Assembly: GCF_000276685.1 (NCBI RefSeq) | Contig: NC_018108.1 | Span: forward strand, 1,550,001 to 1,614,000 | From: Taylorella equigenitalis ATCC 35865 | GTDB lineage: Bacteria > Pseudomonadota > Gammaproteobacteria > Burkholderiales > Burkholderiaceae_B | DNA: 64,000 bases | Reading direction: 5' to 3' | In this document: piece after piece, positions 54,809 through 64,000 of the stretch | How the letters are laid out: every line of letters starts with the position of its first letter | Numbering within the stretch: position 1 is the first letter of the stretch | The notes under the pieces: generated by a model | Database searches by the model: none | What the model was told of the DNA's origin: nothing | Seen by the model: only the letters and a program-made list of their open reading frames with translations | Made by a program: the position numbers and the translations under genes

Positions 54809-56647
54809 ATGTGCGGTATCGTTGGCGGAATTTCAAATAAATCAGATGTAACACCTATTCTTATACAAGGGCTTAAAAGGCTTGAGTACAGGGGGTATGA
54901 CTCATGTGGTGTTGCCGTTTTGCAAAATGGAGAACTTCGTAGAACAAGAAGTACACAAAGAGTTCATGAGTTAGAAAATCAGGTTAAGACTGAAAAACTT
55001 GAGGGGTGCATAGGCATTGCCCACACAAGATGGGCTACTCATGGAGCACCCGAAACTTATAATGCACACCCGCATTTTTCATCTAAAGATGACTCCCCTT
55101 TTATAGGACTTGTACACAATGGCATAATAGAAAATTACGAGTCTCTAAAAGAAGAACTCTCTCAAAAAGGTGTAGAGTTTGAAAGCCAAACTGACACTGA
55201 AGTTATCGCACACTTAATTAAATCCCTTTATAAAGGCAATTTATTTGATGCCGTAAAAGAAGCAACAAAACTTCTGAAAGGTGCATATGCACTTGCTATC
55301 ATTGCCAAATCTGAGCCAGAAGTTTTAGTTGTTGCTAGAAAAGGGTCACCTCTAGTGATTGGATTAGGTGGAGCAAATGAATCAAACTATGTTGCCTCTG
55401 ATGCCCTTGCATTAGCTGGTGTCACCTCCGATATCATCTATCTTGAGGAAGGTGATGTAGCTTTCGTGTCGACTGATTCTGTACAAATTGTTGATGAAAA
55501 TCATAATCCAGTAGAACGAAAGGTAAGTCACGTAAATTCGTACACAGCTTCTGCTGAGCTTGGTCCTTACAGCCACTATATGCAAAAGGAAATTTTCGAG
55601 CAACCTCGTGCAGTATCAGATACATTACAAAACTTGGAAGTTATTAATCCTGAATTATTTGGTGAAGGTGCAGCAGAGATATTTAATAAAACCCAAAAAT
55701 TATTAATCCTGGGTTGTGGAACTTCATATCATGCGGGTATGGTTGCAAAATATTGGATTGAATCCATAGTTAAGATACCTGTCGAGGTAGAGATAGCCTC
55801 TGAATATCGTTATAGAGAAAGTGTTCCAAATCCAAATAATCTTGTAGTAGCTATTTCACAATCTGGAGAAACGGCCGATACCTTGGCAGCTTTAAATCAT
55901 GCTCGTTCTATGGGTATGGAGAACACTTTAACTATTTGTAATGTTTCCACATCTGCCATGGTCAGAGAATGTAAGCTTAATTTCATTACTAGGGCTGGTG
56001 TTGAAATAGGAGTAGCCTCTACAAAAGCATTCACTACTCAATTAGTTGGATTATTTATTCTTACAATTTGTTTGGCTCAATCAAAAAATAAAATTTCTGA
56101 AGAGCAGACTCATTCCTTTATAAAGCAATTGCGTCATTTGCCTGTTGCCATATCTTCGATTCTTGCACTTGAGCCTCAAATCATTGCTTGGTCTGAAAAA
56201 TTCGCACCGAGGGAGCATGCACTATTTTTAGGACGTGGGGTTCATTATCCTATTGCTAAAGAAGGTGCATTGAAATTAAAAGAGATTAGTTACATACACG
56301 CAGAAGCTTATCCTGCAGGAGAGTTAAAGCACGGACCTTTGGCATTAGTAACAAAAGAGATGCCTGTCGTAGTCATAGCACCTAATGATAATCTTCTAGA
56401 AAAACTTAAATCAAATATGCAGGAAGTTAAAGCTCGAGGAGGACAACTATATGTGTTAGCCGATGCAGACACACATATCACACCTGTTGACGGAATGCAT
56501 GTTATTAGAATGCCCGAACATTATGGGCATTTATCTCCAATTCTTCATACTGTACCCTTGCAGTTGTTGGCTTATCACACTGCCCTTGCTCGTGGTACAG
56601 ATGTTGATAAACCTAGAAACTTAGCTAAAAGTGTGACTGTTGAATAG
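54809..56647 (+). CDS. glmS: Glutamine-fructose-6-phosphate aminotransferase (isomerising)
   Basis: The 612-aa product makes glucosamine-6-phosphate for cell wall and LPS synthesis. The N-terminal glutaminase has Cys2 as nucleophile ([12 protein letters not shown]) and AHTRWATHG; two SIS domains follow ([61 protein letters not shown]) and the C-terminal [15 protein letters not shown]. Strong GGGAGGG ribosome site. No glmS ribozyme-like leader is evident, as expected outside Gram-positives. Confidence 0.97.
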   Translation: MCGIVGGISNKSDVTPILIQGLKRLEYRGYDSCGVAVLQNGELRRTRSTQRVHELENQVKTEKLEGCIGIAHTRWATHGAPETYNAHPHFSSKDDSPFIGLVHNGIIENYESLKEELSQKGVEFESQTDTEVIAHLIKSLYKGNLFDAVKEATKLLKGAYALAIIAKSEPEVLVVARKGSPLVIGLGGANESNYVASDALALAGVTSDIIYLEEGDVAFVSTDSVQIVDENHNPVERKVSHVNSYTASAELGPYSHYMQKEIFEQPRAVSDTLQNLEVINPELFGEGAAEIFNKTQKLLILGCGTSYHAGMVAKYWIESIVKIPVEVEIASEYRYRESVPNPNNLVVAISQSGETADTLAALNHARSMGMENTLTICNVSTSAMVRECKLNFITRAGVEIGVASTKAFTTQLVGLFILTICLAQSKNKISEEQTHSFIKQLRHLPVAISSILALEPQIIAWSEKFAPREHALFLGRGVHYPIAKEGALKLKEISYIHAEAYPAGELKHGPLALVTKEMPVVVIAPNDNLLEKLKSNMQEVKARGGQLYVLADADTHITPVDGMHVIRMPEHYGHLSPILHTVPLQLLAYHTALARGTDVDKPRNLAKSVTVE

Positions 56648-56658
56648 GAGTATTGCCT

Positions 56659-58233
56659 ATGATTAAATTTTTGAAAGTTTTATTTTCCATATTCTTAATT
56701 GCTTCAACACAGATTGCATGCTCGCAATCTATATCAAATAATTCTTTGGCGATGCTAAAGGATGTGGATGAGAAAAGTTTCAATATAGATACATCTAAAC
56801 CTACTTTAATTAAATTTTGGGCTAGCTGGTGTCCATTGTGTTTAGGTGAAATACCAGACTTAGAAAAATGGATTAAAGATGAGGCTTTTAAAGATGTAAA
56901 TCTCATTACCATTGCCTCCCCTTCATATCTTTCAGAAAAATCTGAAGAGGCATTTAAAAAATGGGCTAAGCAATCTGGTCTATATAAACCAGATAGTTTC
57001 CCTATATACGTAGATCCTAAAGGGACGCACGCAAAAAAATGGGGTATAAAGGTTTATCCATCATGGGTGTTATTAGACAAAAACCTAAATCCACAAAGAA
57101 TTATTAAAGGTAGCATAAGCAAAAAACAGGCTATAGCTTTAATAAATAATAAAGATGCTGATCTTAAGGAAACCGAAAAAACTTATTTTAAAGAGTCCAA
57201 AACAGGAGAAAGTAAAATTCCAATTCGTACAGAAACTATATATTTAGCAGGTGGTTGCTTCTGGGGTGTTGAAGCATATTTCCAAAAAATACCTGGCATT
57301 GTCGATGCAGTTTCAGGTTACGCAAACGGCAACGTGGATAATCCACACTATAAACTCGTAACCACGGGAACCACTGGATTCACAGAGACTGTAAAAATAA
57401 CTTACGATATCGATAAGATAGGTATCCAAGAAATACTTGCTCATTATTTTAGAATCATCGATCCTACTAGCCTTAACAAACAGGGTAATGATCGTGGTAC
57501 TCAATACCGTACTGGTATTTACTATGAAAAACCTGAATATAAAGAAATAGTTGCTAAAGCTTTAGAAGAACTTCAGAAAAAATATTCTGAGCCAGTAGTA
57601 GTAGAAAATCAGCAACTTAAAAACTTCTATATGGCTGAAGAGTATCATCAAGACTACTTAATCAAAAATCCTAATGGATATTGCCATATTGATTTGAGTT
57701 TGGCCGATAAACCTCTTGAAGGAGTAAAAAAAATGAAAAAAGGCTTTGATGAAACTACTTATGTAAAACCGTCGGATGAGGAACTTAAGAAAATACTAAC
57801 TCCTGAGCAATATAGGGTTACTCAAGAAGAAGGTACTGAATTTGCTTTCAGTCACGCCTACGATAATCTTTTTGAGCCTGGTATTTATGTAGATGTCGTT
57901 AGTGGAGAACCGTTATTTAGCTCTGATGATAAATACAATTCTGGTTGCGGATGGCCAAGCTTCTCTAAACCAATAGAAGACGATAACGTACATGAGAAAA
58001 AAGACTTTAAAATCGGCTATCCTCGCACTGAAGTTCGCAGTAGTGCAGCTGACTCGCATCTAGGTCATGTGTTTAACGACGGTCCAAAAGAGTTTGGTGG
58101 TTTGCGTTATTGCATTAATGGTGCAAGCCTTAAATTCATTCCATATAGCGAGATGAAAGAAGCAGGTTATGAAGATTGGATGGACAAAGTAAAACCAATT
58201 TCTGGTGGTGCAAAAGAAGTAAACAAAAAATAA
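56659..58233 (+). CDS. msrAB: Three-domain methionine sulfoxide reductase: thioredoxin-like - MsrA - MsrB fusion (PilB-like)
   Basis: The 524-aa product starts at ATG 56659 with GGAG upstream. It has a signal or lipoprotein N-terminus ([10 protein letters not shown]), a TlpA/thioredoxin-like domain with [16 protein letters not shown] (residues about 50-165), MsrA with [12 protein letters not shown] near 196, and MsrB with [23 protein letters not shown] and [12 protein letters not shown] at the end. The same three-domain order is known from Neisseria PilB. It repairs both methionine sulfoxide isomers in envelope proteins, with reductant fed in through the first domain. Confidence 0.94.
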   Translation: MIKFLKVLFSIFLIASTQIACSQSISNNSLAMLKDVDEKSFNIDTSKPTLIKFWASWCPLCLGEIPDLEKWIKDEAFKDVNLITIASPSYLSEKSEEAFKKWAKQSGLYKPDSFPIYVDPKGTHAKKWGIKVYPSWVLLDKNLNPQRIIKGSISKKQAIALINNKDADLKETEKTYFKESKTGESKIPIRTETIYLAGGCFWGVEAYFQKIPGIVDAVSGYANGNVDNPHYKLVTTGTTGFTETVKITYDIDKIGIQEILAHYFRIIDPTSLNKQGNDRGTQYRTGIYYEKPEYKEIVAKALEELQKKYSEPVVVENQQLKNFYMAEEYHQDYLIKNPNGYCHIDLSLADKPLEGVKKMKKGFDETTYVKPSDEELKKILTPEQYRVTQEEGTEFAFSHAYDNLFEPGIYVDVVSGEPLFSSDDKYNSGCGWPSFSKPIEDDNVHEKKDFKIGYPRTEVRSSAADSHLGHVFNDGPKEFGGLRYCINGASLKFIPYSEMKEAGYEDWMDKVKPISGGAKEVNKK

Positions 58234-58252
58234 AGTTAAATAAATTCTATCA

Positions 58253-58285
58253 AAACCCCCAAAAGTTTTAACTTACTGGGGGTTT
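58253..58285. terminator. Bidirectional stem-loop terminator between msrAB and the convergent secreted-protein gene
   Basis: AAACCCCCA (58253-58261) and TGGGGGTTT (58277-58285) form a 9-bp stem with a 15-base loop; A and T stretches flank both sides. It serves two convergent genes. Confidence 0.7.
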
Positions 58286-58321
58286 GTTATTTGGTATGTT
58301 ATTAAGATGCGTGGCTTTAAA

Positions 58322-59440
58322 TTATTTTCTTATGCATCCATTCGAAAAACTATTATATTTTGTTATGCATTCACTCAAAAAAGTATCATAACTACTGCCG
58401 TCTGAATCAATAATATCTAAAACTTTACATGTATCATCATTGCAGTCCATATAAAAGTTAACATAACGTCTTGTTCTTTCATCTGATTTATTGGCGAGAA
58501 ATTCAACTTCGAAAAATGAATCGCCCCATTTTATGGTTGGAGTTGAAGGGTCGACCACTTCTTGTTTACCATACAATGACCACTGAGAAGTTCTTAAATA
58601 ACAAAGTTCTTTATCAGGAAGTGGCAATGATGGGTCAGACTTCTCAATTATGACCTCATCATGAGCTATTGCTTCTTCTAATTTTTTTTGAAGACTCTCA
58701 CTGGCATTAGCCATTAAGTCACCCCAAATAAAAACTGTTGGATTCAAAACGGCATCATCTCCCTTAGATTTGGAAGAAAATGCACTAATGCTTGGCTCAT
58801 ATATAGAATTGATAACTTCCTTACCCTTAATAAATTTATTAATTCCTTTTAATTCTTTGTTATTGGGATTAGTTTTTTCCTTAGATTTTCTCAACTGTTC
58901 TCCACACTCACTTTTTTTAAGTGCCTCTTTTAAGCTTTGGCCATGTTCATTAATAAAGTCTTTAACCAGACAATATTTCTTTCCACCGCATCCAGAATTG
59001 CTTTTAAGAGGACAAATAAGTTTGAATTCAACCGTTTTTCTAGATGATGGATCGTTTTTAAATTGAAGAAAAGTTGCAGTTGCAGATCCATGTTTACTTG
59101 CATAAGCAACTTCAGATGGTTCAAGATCCTGCCACTCTCCATATATACCCCACATAGGATTTAGGCAATATTTAGGTGAACTTAAGTCGGTTTCTTTGAT
59201 ACCTGCATCGTGCAATTTAGCAGCATCAAAAAGTTCCCTAAGTTCTTCATTCATAAATTTTCTTAGATCACCCCAACGTGGATCTATTTTTTCACTTGCA
59301 AAATCCTTATTTTTTTCTTCTATTACACGTGTGTAATTTGAATAAATATCCACAACTGTAAACATTATTGCATCATCTTCAGAGGCATATGCTCCCGAGC
59401 ACGCCACAAACAAGCTAAATAAAAGAAGTAATTTTTTCAT
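58322..59440 (-). CDS. Secreted protein of unknown function with two related halves (DUF3828-like)
   Basis: The 372-aa product has a signal peptide ending SGAYASE. Two halves (about 25-180 and 205-365) share an order of features: VxxIYxxY-type start, WGDL, a helical stretch with His-Asp, a Cys-Leu followed by W..YG, an F.VEF strand with R..V.F, a Cys-rich KyClV-type segment and a D-I-I/G-S ending. The pattern recalls DUF3828, but I cannot confirm. It stands alone after the ssb terminator; probable periplasmic or outer-surface protein. Confidence 0.6.
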   Translation of the reverse strand: MKKLLLLFSLFVACSGAYASEDDAIMFTVVDIYSNYTRVIEEKNKDFASEKIDPRWGDLRKFMNEELRELFDAAKLHDAGIKETDLSSPKYCLNPMWGIYGEWQDLEPSEVAYASKHGSATATFLQFKNDPSSRKTVEFKLICPLKSNSGCGGKKYCLVKDFINEHGQSLKEALKKSECGEQLRKSKEKTNPNNKELKGINKFIKGKEVINSIYEPSISAFSSKSKGDDAVLNPTVFIWGDLMANASESLQKKLEEAIAHDEVIIEKSDPSLPLPDKELCYLRTSQWSLYGKQEVVDPSTPTIKWGDSFFEVEFLANKSDERTRRYVNFYMDCNDDTCKVLDIIDSDGSSYDTFLSECITKYNSFSNGCIRK

Positions 59441-59451
59441 ATCTTACTCAC

Positions 59452-59474
59452 AAAAAAACCCGCATAAATGCGGG
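59452..59474 (-). terminator. Rho-independent terminator of the ssb unit
   Basis: Minus strand: CCCGCAT / ATGCGGG (7 bp) around a 2-base loop centre, followed by seven T. It lies 14 bases after the ssb stop and just before the start of the secreted-protein gene. Confidence 0.88.
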
Positions 59475-59487
59475 CCATAAAAAGAAA

Positions 59488-60015
59488 TCAGAATGGAATA
59501 TCATCAGTTAAGGTACCACCGTTTGAACTACTACCGTAGTTAGGTGCGGTTCCTCTTGAATCATCTTTTGACTGGCTTTGAGCATAAGATAAACCAGAAC
59601 TACTATTGGAATTACCCCTTGGATTATATGGCTCACGAGAATAGCCTCCGTCAGTGCGGGAACCCCTCTGACCATCTGAGTCACCCTTACTTCCAAGCAT
59701 CTGCAAATTATCGGCGATAACTTCAGTGGTATATCTATCTACCCCTTGGTTATCCTGATACTTGCGGGTTTTTAGACGGCCCTCCACGTATACCTGAGTA
59801 CCCTTGCGTAAATAATCTCGGGCAATTTCTGCAAGTCGGTTAAAAAATACAACTCTATGCCATTCTGTCTCTTCGCGACGCTCTCCTGAAGATTTATCGT
59901 TCCATACAGAGTTGGTACCTATACTCACAGTAGAAATAACTCTACCTTCAGTGCCAGAGCGAACCTCAGGATCATTTCCCAATCTACCAACGAGAATTAC
60001 TTTATTAACCGACAT
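59488..60015 (-). CDS. ssb: Single-stranded DNA-binding protein (canonical copy)
   Basis: The 175-aa product starts at ATG 60015 ([19 protein letters not shown]), with GGGA seven bases upstream. OB-fold residues 1-112 include [38 protein letters not shown] Gly/Ser/Arg-rich linker ends in the conserved acidic tip DDIPF that recruits partner proteins. It coats single-stranded DNA in replication and repair. A second ssb-like gene lies 62 bases upstream on the same strand. Confidence 0.95.
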   Translation of the reverse strand: MSVNKVILVGRLGNDPEVRSGTEGRVISTVSIGTNSVWNDKSSGERREETEWHRVVFFNRLAEIARDYLRKGTQVYVEGRLKTRKYQDNQGVDRYTTEVIADNLQMLGSKGDSDGQRGSRTDGGYSREPYNPRGNSNSSSGLSYAQSQSKDDSRGTAPNYGSSSNGGTLTDDIPF

Positions 60016-60077
60016 GTAATATCCCAATTAAAATTTAACTTAAGTAATTTTACTCTAATTAAAAAATTAAACCCCTT

Positions 60078-60470
60078 TTACACCTCCTCCAAAATTTCTA
60101 GTTCCTCAGATTCTAAAGAGCCATTATCTTGACTAGGTGGTCGATTTAACATAAGCATGGAACTAGCATATATCTCGGTGATGTACTGATCGTTTCCGTC
60201 ATCATCCTCCCATTTTCTGTTGCGAAGCCTGCCCTCGATATAAACATGGCTTCCCGTCTTTAAAAACTTTTCTGCCAGTTCTGCTAGATTTCCAAACAAA
60301 ATCACGCGATGCCAATCAGTTCTTTCATGGCGTTCAGAATTTGCTTTGTCCACCCAAACTACTGATGTGGCAATGCTTAAGGTGGCAACTTTTGCGTTGT
60401 TTTTATTGACCTTAATTTCTGGATTACGACCTAAATGACCGATTAGAGTTACTTTATTTAAATTTGCCAT
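60078..60470 (-). CDS. Second single-stranded DNA-binding protein paralogue lacking the DIPF tip
   Basis: The 130-aa OB-fold protein (MANLNKVTLIGHLGRNPEIK; WHRVILFGNLAELAEKFLKTGSHVYIEGRLRNRKWEDDDGNDQY) is full through the DNA-binding core. It ends after a short acidic stretch (SEELEILEEV) with no Gly-rich linker and no DDIPF-type tip. It probably arose by duplication. It could bind single strands without recruiting partners, or form mixed tetramers; both are inference. Confidence 0.9.
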   Translation of the reverse strand: MANLNKVTLIGHLGRNPEIKVNKNNAKVATLSIATSVVWVDKANSERHERTDWHRVILFGNLAELAEKFLKTGSHVYIEGRLRNRKWEDDDGNDQYITEIYASSMLMLNRPPSQDNGSLESEELEILEEV

Positions 60471-60546
60471 TTTTTCTCCTTTTAAATGATAGCTTTTTTA
60501 GCTTATGGAGAAATGGAGCAGATTTTAAGGAGGTGGATAAAAATGT

Positions 60547-61737
60547 CTACGTTGGTTTTGAGGATGTGAATTTACTTGAATTAGCGACTAATAGCCACGC
60601 TCCATAAAGTAGCACTAGTGCTAAAAATAATAATCTTTCGCTGTTGTATTGAAGAATAAACCCGCCTAGAAAACTACCAAATGCTACGCCTATGGCCTGA
60701 GCCATGTTGTAAAGACCCATTGCCAACCCTTTATGTTCAACCGGTGTAACCCTTGAAACCATTGAAGGTATGAGAGCTTCAACAAGATTAAAAACTGTAA
60801 AAAAACCAATAAGAAGTACTACAGACCACCACATAGTGTGCGTATCAATAAGCCACAGACCAGCTACTATCATGAGTGTTAATACGCTAAAAATCAGACC
60901 TTCGCGGTGCTTATACCCCCTTTCGATTTTTATAATAGCTGGAATCATACCCATGATAGCGACTAAAATTACGGGCAGATAAACCATCCACAACTTACCT
61001 ACTTGAATCCCCATTCGCCCAAACATATCGGGCAATAAGACAAACAGTGCCATGAGTGATGCATGTAGAACAAACATTCCGAAATTTAGACGCAAAAGCT
61101 CAGGAGAAAAAAACACGCTTTTAATTGAGGCGTCGGACATAGACTTAGTACTAATTTTGACTACTGGAGTAACAAAGGTGGCAATGCCAAGGCAAACAAC
61201 CCCCATAGCTGATATGACCCAAAATAGCCCGCTTAATCCAAGCCAGTCAACAAGTAAAGGACCTAATACTAAAGACATAGCAAATGACAGACCAATTGAA
61301 GAGCCAACCATAGCCATAGCTCTGGTTCGAACTTCCTCACGAGTAGCATCGGCAACCCACGCTGTGATTGCAGCAGATACTGCACCTGCACCTTGTATGG
61401 CCCGACCAATCATAACCAAGTGTACGGATTCAGCCAGAGCACAAACTATTCCCCCTAATATAAACAAAATAGTGCCGATAATTATTACTGGTTTTCTACC
61501 AAATCTATCGGATAAAAATCCAAATGGAAGTTGCATGATGGCTTGGGTGATACCGTACATACCTATAGCAAGTCCGACTAGTGATTTTTGATCTCCACCA
61601 TGAAGTTCTACTGCTGCTGCTGAAAATACAGGTGTTAGTAAAAACAATCCTAACATGCGGATTGCAAATAAAAACGCCAATGATGAAGAAGCTTTTTTCT
61701 CCAAGCTCGTAAAGGAAACTTTACTATCTTTAGCCAT
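60547..61737 (-). CDS. MFS transporter
   Basis: The 396-aa protein has twelve likely membrane helices and the MFS loop GITQAIMQLPFGFLSDRFGRKPVIIIGT between helices 2 and 3, then GRAIQGAGAVSAAITAWVADATREEVRTRAMAM. The sequence type matches the multidrug-like permease found between ssb and uvrA in related genomes. Substrate unknown. It diverges from uvrA with 55 bases between starts. Confidence 0.9.
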   Translation of the reverse strand: MAKDSKVSFTSLEKKASSSLAFLFAIRMLGLFLLTPVFSAAAVELHGGDQKSLVGLAIGMYGITQAIMQLPFGFLSDRFGRKPVIIIGTILFILGGIVCALAESVHLVMIGRAIQGAGAVSAAITAWVADATREEVRTRAMAMVGSSIGLSFAMSLVLGPLLVDWLGLSGLFWVISAMGVVCLGIATFVTPVVKISTKSMSDASIKSVFFSPELLRLNFGMFVLHASLMALFVLLPDMFGRMGIQVGKLWMVYLPVILVAIMGMIPAIIKIERGYKHREGLIFSVLTLMIVAGLWLIDTHTMWWSVVLLIGFFTVFNLVEALIPSMVSRVTPVEHKGLAMGLYNMAQAIGVAFGSFLGGFILQYNSERLLFLALVLLYGAWLLVANSSKFTSSKPT

Positions 61738-61792
61738 ACTTGCTAGGTTAAAATAATCGATTAGTCGTAAATTTTAGCAAAGCTTTAGGATT

Positions 61793-64000
61793 ATGAATAA
61801 TTTCATTAGGATACGTGGGGCTAGGACTCATAATCTAAAGAATATTTCTATAGACATACCTAGAGAAAAGTTCGTAGTTATTACGGGCGTTTCAGGTTCA
61901 GGTAAGTCGTCTTTAGCTTTTGATACATTATTTGCGGAAGGGCAAAGAAGATATGTAGAAAGTTTATCTCCTTATGCTAGACAGTTTTTACAACAAATGG
62001 GCAAACCAGATGTAGACTTGATTGAGGGATTGTCTCCAGCTATTGCCATAGAACAACGGTCCGCAAGCCATAATCCTAGATCTACCGTAGCCACAACCAC
62101 TGAAATACACGACTATTTGCGCTTACTATATGCACGAGTAGGTACGCCCTACTGTCCAAAGCACAGAGTGCCTCTTATTGCCACTAGCGTTACTGAGATT
62201 GTGGACTCCATTCTTGAAGAAGCCAATGAAGACAAGTTGGTTATATACGCACCTATTGCCACCCAAGTTTGTGGATTGGATGCGATAAACGATTTGAAAT
62301 CTAAGATTACACAATTAATTTCACAAGGTTTTATCAGAGCAAGAGTTAATGGAGAAATTTATCAACTCGAAAGCCTACCACATTTTAGCGAGGGTGAGAT
62401 TTATGACTTTGAACTTGTTGTTGATAGGCTTCGTGCAAAACCTGAAAATAAGCAACGTTTAGCAGAAAGTCTAGAAATGGCGTATGAACTATCAGGTGGG
62501 CGTTTGATTTTAGAAAGGGACGATGGAGGGGCATCAGTTAAATCAGATATCTACTCTAGCAACTATGCCTGCCCTCATTGCGACCATGCAATTCCAGAAC
62601 TTGAACCTCGGCTTTTTAGTTTTAACAACCCCATTGGTGCTTGCCCGCATTGCAAGGGTCTTGGGCATCTAGATGTATTCGATGAGCAGAAGGTGGTTGC
62701 ACTGCCATCACTTAGTATTAATGGAGGTGCAATTTCTGGATGGGATATGCGTAACAGCTTTACTAGAAGCATTATGGGTAGCCTATCTCAACACTATGGG
62801 TTTAGTTTGGATAAGCCGTTTGAGCAACTGTCAGATGAAATAAAAAATATTATCTTACATGGGTCGGGTACAGAAGAAATTGGCTTTCCTTATTTAAAAG
62901 AAAATGGGGGCACAATTATTGAACGCCATCCTTTTGAAGGGATTATCCCAAATTTGCAAAGGCGTTGGGAAACTACAGAGTCGACAAATGTTCGTGATGC
63001 ATTGAGCAAGCTTAGAACTAATGTTATATGCCCTTCTTGTTTGGGATCTCGATTACGTGAGGAAGCTCGATTTGTAATGATAGGTGACGATATTCGCACT
63101 GAGAGCGGTCCTGAGGTTGGCTTTGACTGCGCGAGTTGTCCTGAATGTGTGGACATACATGAGAGCGAACATGGTGTTGGCTCTTATGACCTCCCTGTTG
63201 ACGTCTTAGATAAGGCATCAGGATCTATGACTGGACTTGGCATTTTTGAAGTTGAGGGGCTCTCCTTAAGTGACTGCTTAAATTGGTTTTCCAATCTCAA
63301 ACTCGAGGGAGAACGTTTTGAAATTGCAGCTCCTATGCTTCGAGAAATCATAAATCGTCTTAAATTTTTAAACGATGTAGGACTATCCTATCTATCCCTA
63401 GATAGACGTGCAGACACCATTTCTGGTGGCGAGGCTCAGAGAATAAAACTTGCATCTCAAATCGGATCAGGTCTATCTGGTGTGATGTACGTTTTGGACG
63501 AACCCTCAATTGGTTTACATCAGCGCGATAACGAAAAGCTAATTGGCACACTGCAAAATCTTCGTGATATTGGAAATACCGTTATCGTTGTTGAACACGA
63601 TGAGGACATGATACGAGAAGCTGACTGGATTGTGGACATGGGACCAGCAGCTGGAGAGCATGGCGGAGAGGTCATCTCGCAAGGTGCCATCGATAAAATA
63701 TTAAGAGACGAGAACTCTATTACTGGCAAGTATTTGAGCGGTAAATTAAGTATGCCAAGTGGCAATGCTCGTACTTTAGATGATAATCAGAAATGGCTTC
63801 AATTTACTGGTTGCCGCGGGAACAATCTAAAAAATGTGGATGTAAAAATTCCACTTGGTCGTTTTGTATGCGTAACTGGCGTATCAGGGTCTGGAAAATC
63901 AACACTTGTGAACGAGACTATTGCCAACACATTAATGCGAACTTTAAATCGTTCACTCGCAGAATCCCAACCTTTTGATGAAGTGCATGGATTGGAGTTC
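61793..64000 (+). CDS. uvrA: UvrABC excision nuclease subunit A (partial, runs off window end)
   Basis: 736 codons are present from ATG 61793 (AGGA just upstream); the C-terminal part is beyond the window. UvrA detects bulky DNA lesions. Visible: Walker [10 protein letters not shown], the first zinc finger [18 protein letters not shown]...[22 protein letters not shown], first signature [16 protein letters not shown], Walker [17 protein letters not shown] and second Walker [11 protein letters not shown]. Compared with E. coli, about 50 residues are inserted after REEARFVMI (residues about 430-482), including CASCPEC and HESEH. Confidence 0.96.
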   Translation, partial: MNNFIRIRGARTHNLKNISIDIPREKFVVITGVSGSGKSSLAFDTLFAEGQRRYVESLSPYARQFLQQMGKPDVDLIEGLSPAIAIEQRSASHNPRSTVATTTEIHDYLRLLYARVGTPYCPKHRVPLIATSVTEIVDSILEEANEDKLVIYAPIATQVCGLDAINDLKSKITQLISQGFIRARVNGEIYQLESLPHFSEGEIYDFELVVDRLRAKPENKQRLAESLEMAYELSGGRLILERDDGGASVKSDIYSSNYACPHCDHAIPELEPRLFSFNNPIGACPHCKGLGHLDVFDEQKVVALPSLSINGGAISGWDMRNSFTRSIMGSLSQHYGFSLDKPFEQLSDEIKNIILHGSGTEEIGFPYLKENGGTIIERHPFEGIIPNLQRRWETTESTNVRDALSKLRTNVICPSCLGSRLREEARFVMIGDDIRTESGPEVGFDCASCPECVDIHESEHGVGSYDLPVDVLDKASGSMTGLGIFEVEGLSLSDCLNWFSNLKLEGERFEIAAPMLREIINRLKFLNDVGLSYLSLDRRADTISGGEAQRIKLASQIGSGLSGVMYVLDEPSIGLHQRDNEKLIGTLQNLRDIGNTVIVVEHDEDMIREADWIVDMGPAAGEHGGEVISQGAIDKILRDENSITGKYLSGKLSMPSGNARTLDDNQKWLQFTGCRGNNLKNVDVKIPLGRFVCVTGVSGSGKSTLVNETIANTLMRTLNRSLAESQPFDEVHGLEF

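Larger units (their letters stand above)
1771..63920. repeat. Dispersed over-represented motif TGGCAAT (core often GTGGCAATG)
   Basis: Counted by eye, TGGCAAT or its complement ATTGCCA occurs more than fifty times, in both orientations, inside and between genes. Examples (start-end): 2576-2582, 6677-6683, 12404-12410, 27539-27545, 29545-29551, 40370-40376, 41869-41875, 52727-52733, 54054-54060, 58622-58628, 60368-60374, 61179-61185, 62177-62183, 62255-62261 and 63760-63766. A preceding G and a following G or A are common. Base composition near 38% G+C predicts roughly eight. Confidence 0.7.

Noticed and set aside
61052-61591. 179-codon plus-strand frame opposite the MFS gene
   Set aside because: It is antisense to a well conserved transporter and reads as low-complexity Ser/Pro/Thr.

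Overview
The window looks like chromosome from an A+T-rich betaproteobacterium of the Alcaligenaceae, most likely Taylorella. This is inferred from gene order and protein character; no search was run. Gene order follows the Bordetella/Achromobacter pattern (metX-metW-ampG; mlaFEDAC-ABC-bolA-murA-his-tat-degQ-nif3-mscL-petABC-sspAB; ssb-MFS-uvrA), but many loci are trimmed or modified, as expected of a small, host-restricted genome. No phage, insertion sequence, plasmid backbone or CRISPR array is visible.

Layout. 0-1.5 kb: a tripartite tricarboxylate transporter (tctB cut by the edge, tctC). 1.6-4.3 kb: metK-ahcY behind a structured leader. 4.3-6.8 kb: lpxL-type acyltransferase, pyrE and xthA. 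6.8-12.2 kb: a minus-strand group of a cytochrome c, a fused metX-metW, ampG and a CoA-transferase gene interrupted by one in-frame TGA. 12.3-16 kb: tRNA-Arg(CCG), a dicarboxylate/amino-acid symporter and an Orn/Lys/Arg decarboxylase. 16-19 kb: a three-gene metal-type ABC export/lipoprotein locus whose permease carries about 200 residues of His/Asp repeats. 19.2-21.1 kb: alkaline phosphatase. 21.3-26 kb: a TtrSR-like two-component system divergent from a tri-haem cytochrome and a TsdA-type di-haem cytochrome frameshifted in a G8 tract. 26-32 kb: a Fur-box-preceded operon of overlapping genes (two imelysins, a di-haem oxidoreductase, a sterol-desaturase-like protein, a di-haem peroxidase). 32-34.6 kb: an accessory patch with a lipoprotein, a phytase-like secreted protein, a broken ORF, a small antitoxin-like protein, a G10 tract and tRNA-Thr(TGT).

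34.7-54.7 kb is core: DUF805 protein, sspB/sspA, the cytochrome bc1 complex (petABC), mscL, nif3, degQ-like protease, tatABC, a lone divergent hisA, murA, bolA/ibaG, an ABC-2 exporter, mlaCADEF, dprA, def, yggS and a CorC-type protein. 54.8-64 kb holds glmS, a thioredoxin-MsrA-MsrB fusion, an internally duplicated secreted protein, two tandem ssb genes, an MFS transporter and the first 736 codons of uvrA.

Themes. Respiratory and periplasmic c-type cytochromes are abundant. Metal handling (Zn-like permease with His repeats, Fur-controlled imelysin operon with a His-rich N-terminus) is prominent. Reductive evolution shows in the broken CoA-transferase gene, the loss of all but one his gene between murA and tatA, and the missing mlaB. 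The least explained signal is a short motif, TGGCAAT (often GTGGCAATG), found by eye more than fifty times in both orientations, in and between genes, against roughly eight expected from base composition. It may be a DNA-uptake or chromosome-organising sequence, and a competence gene (dprA) is present here.
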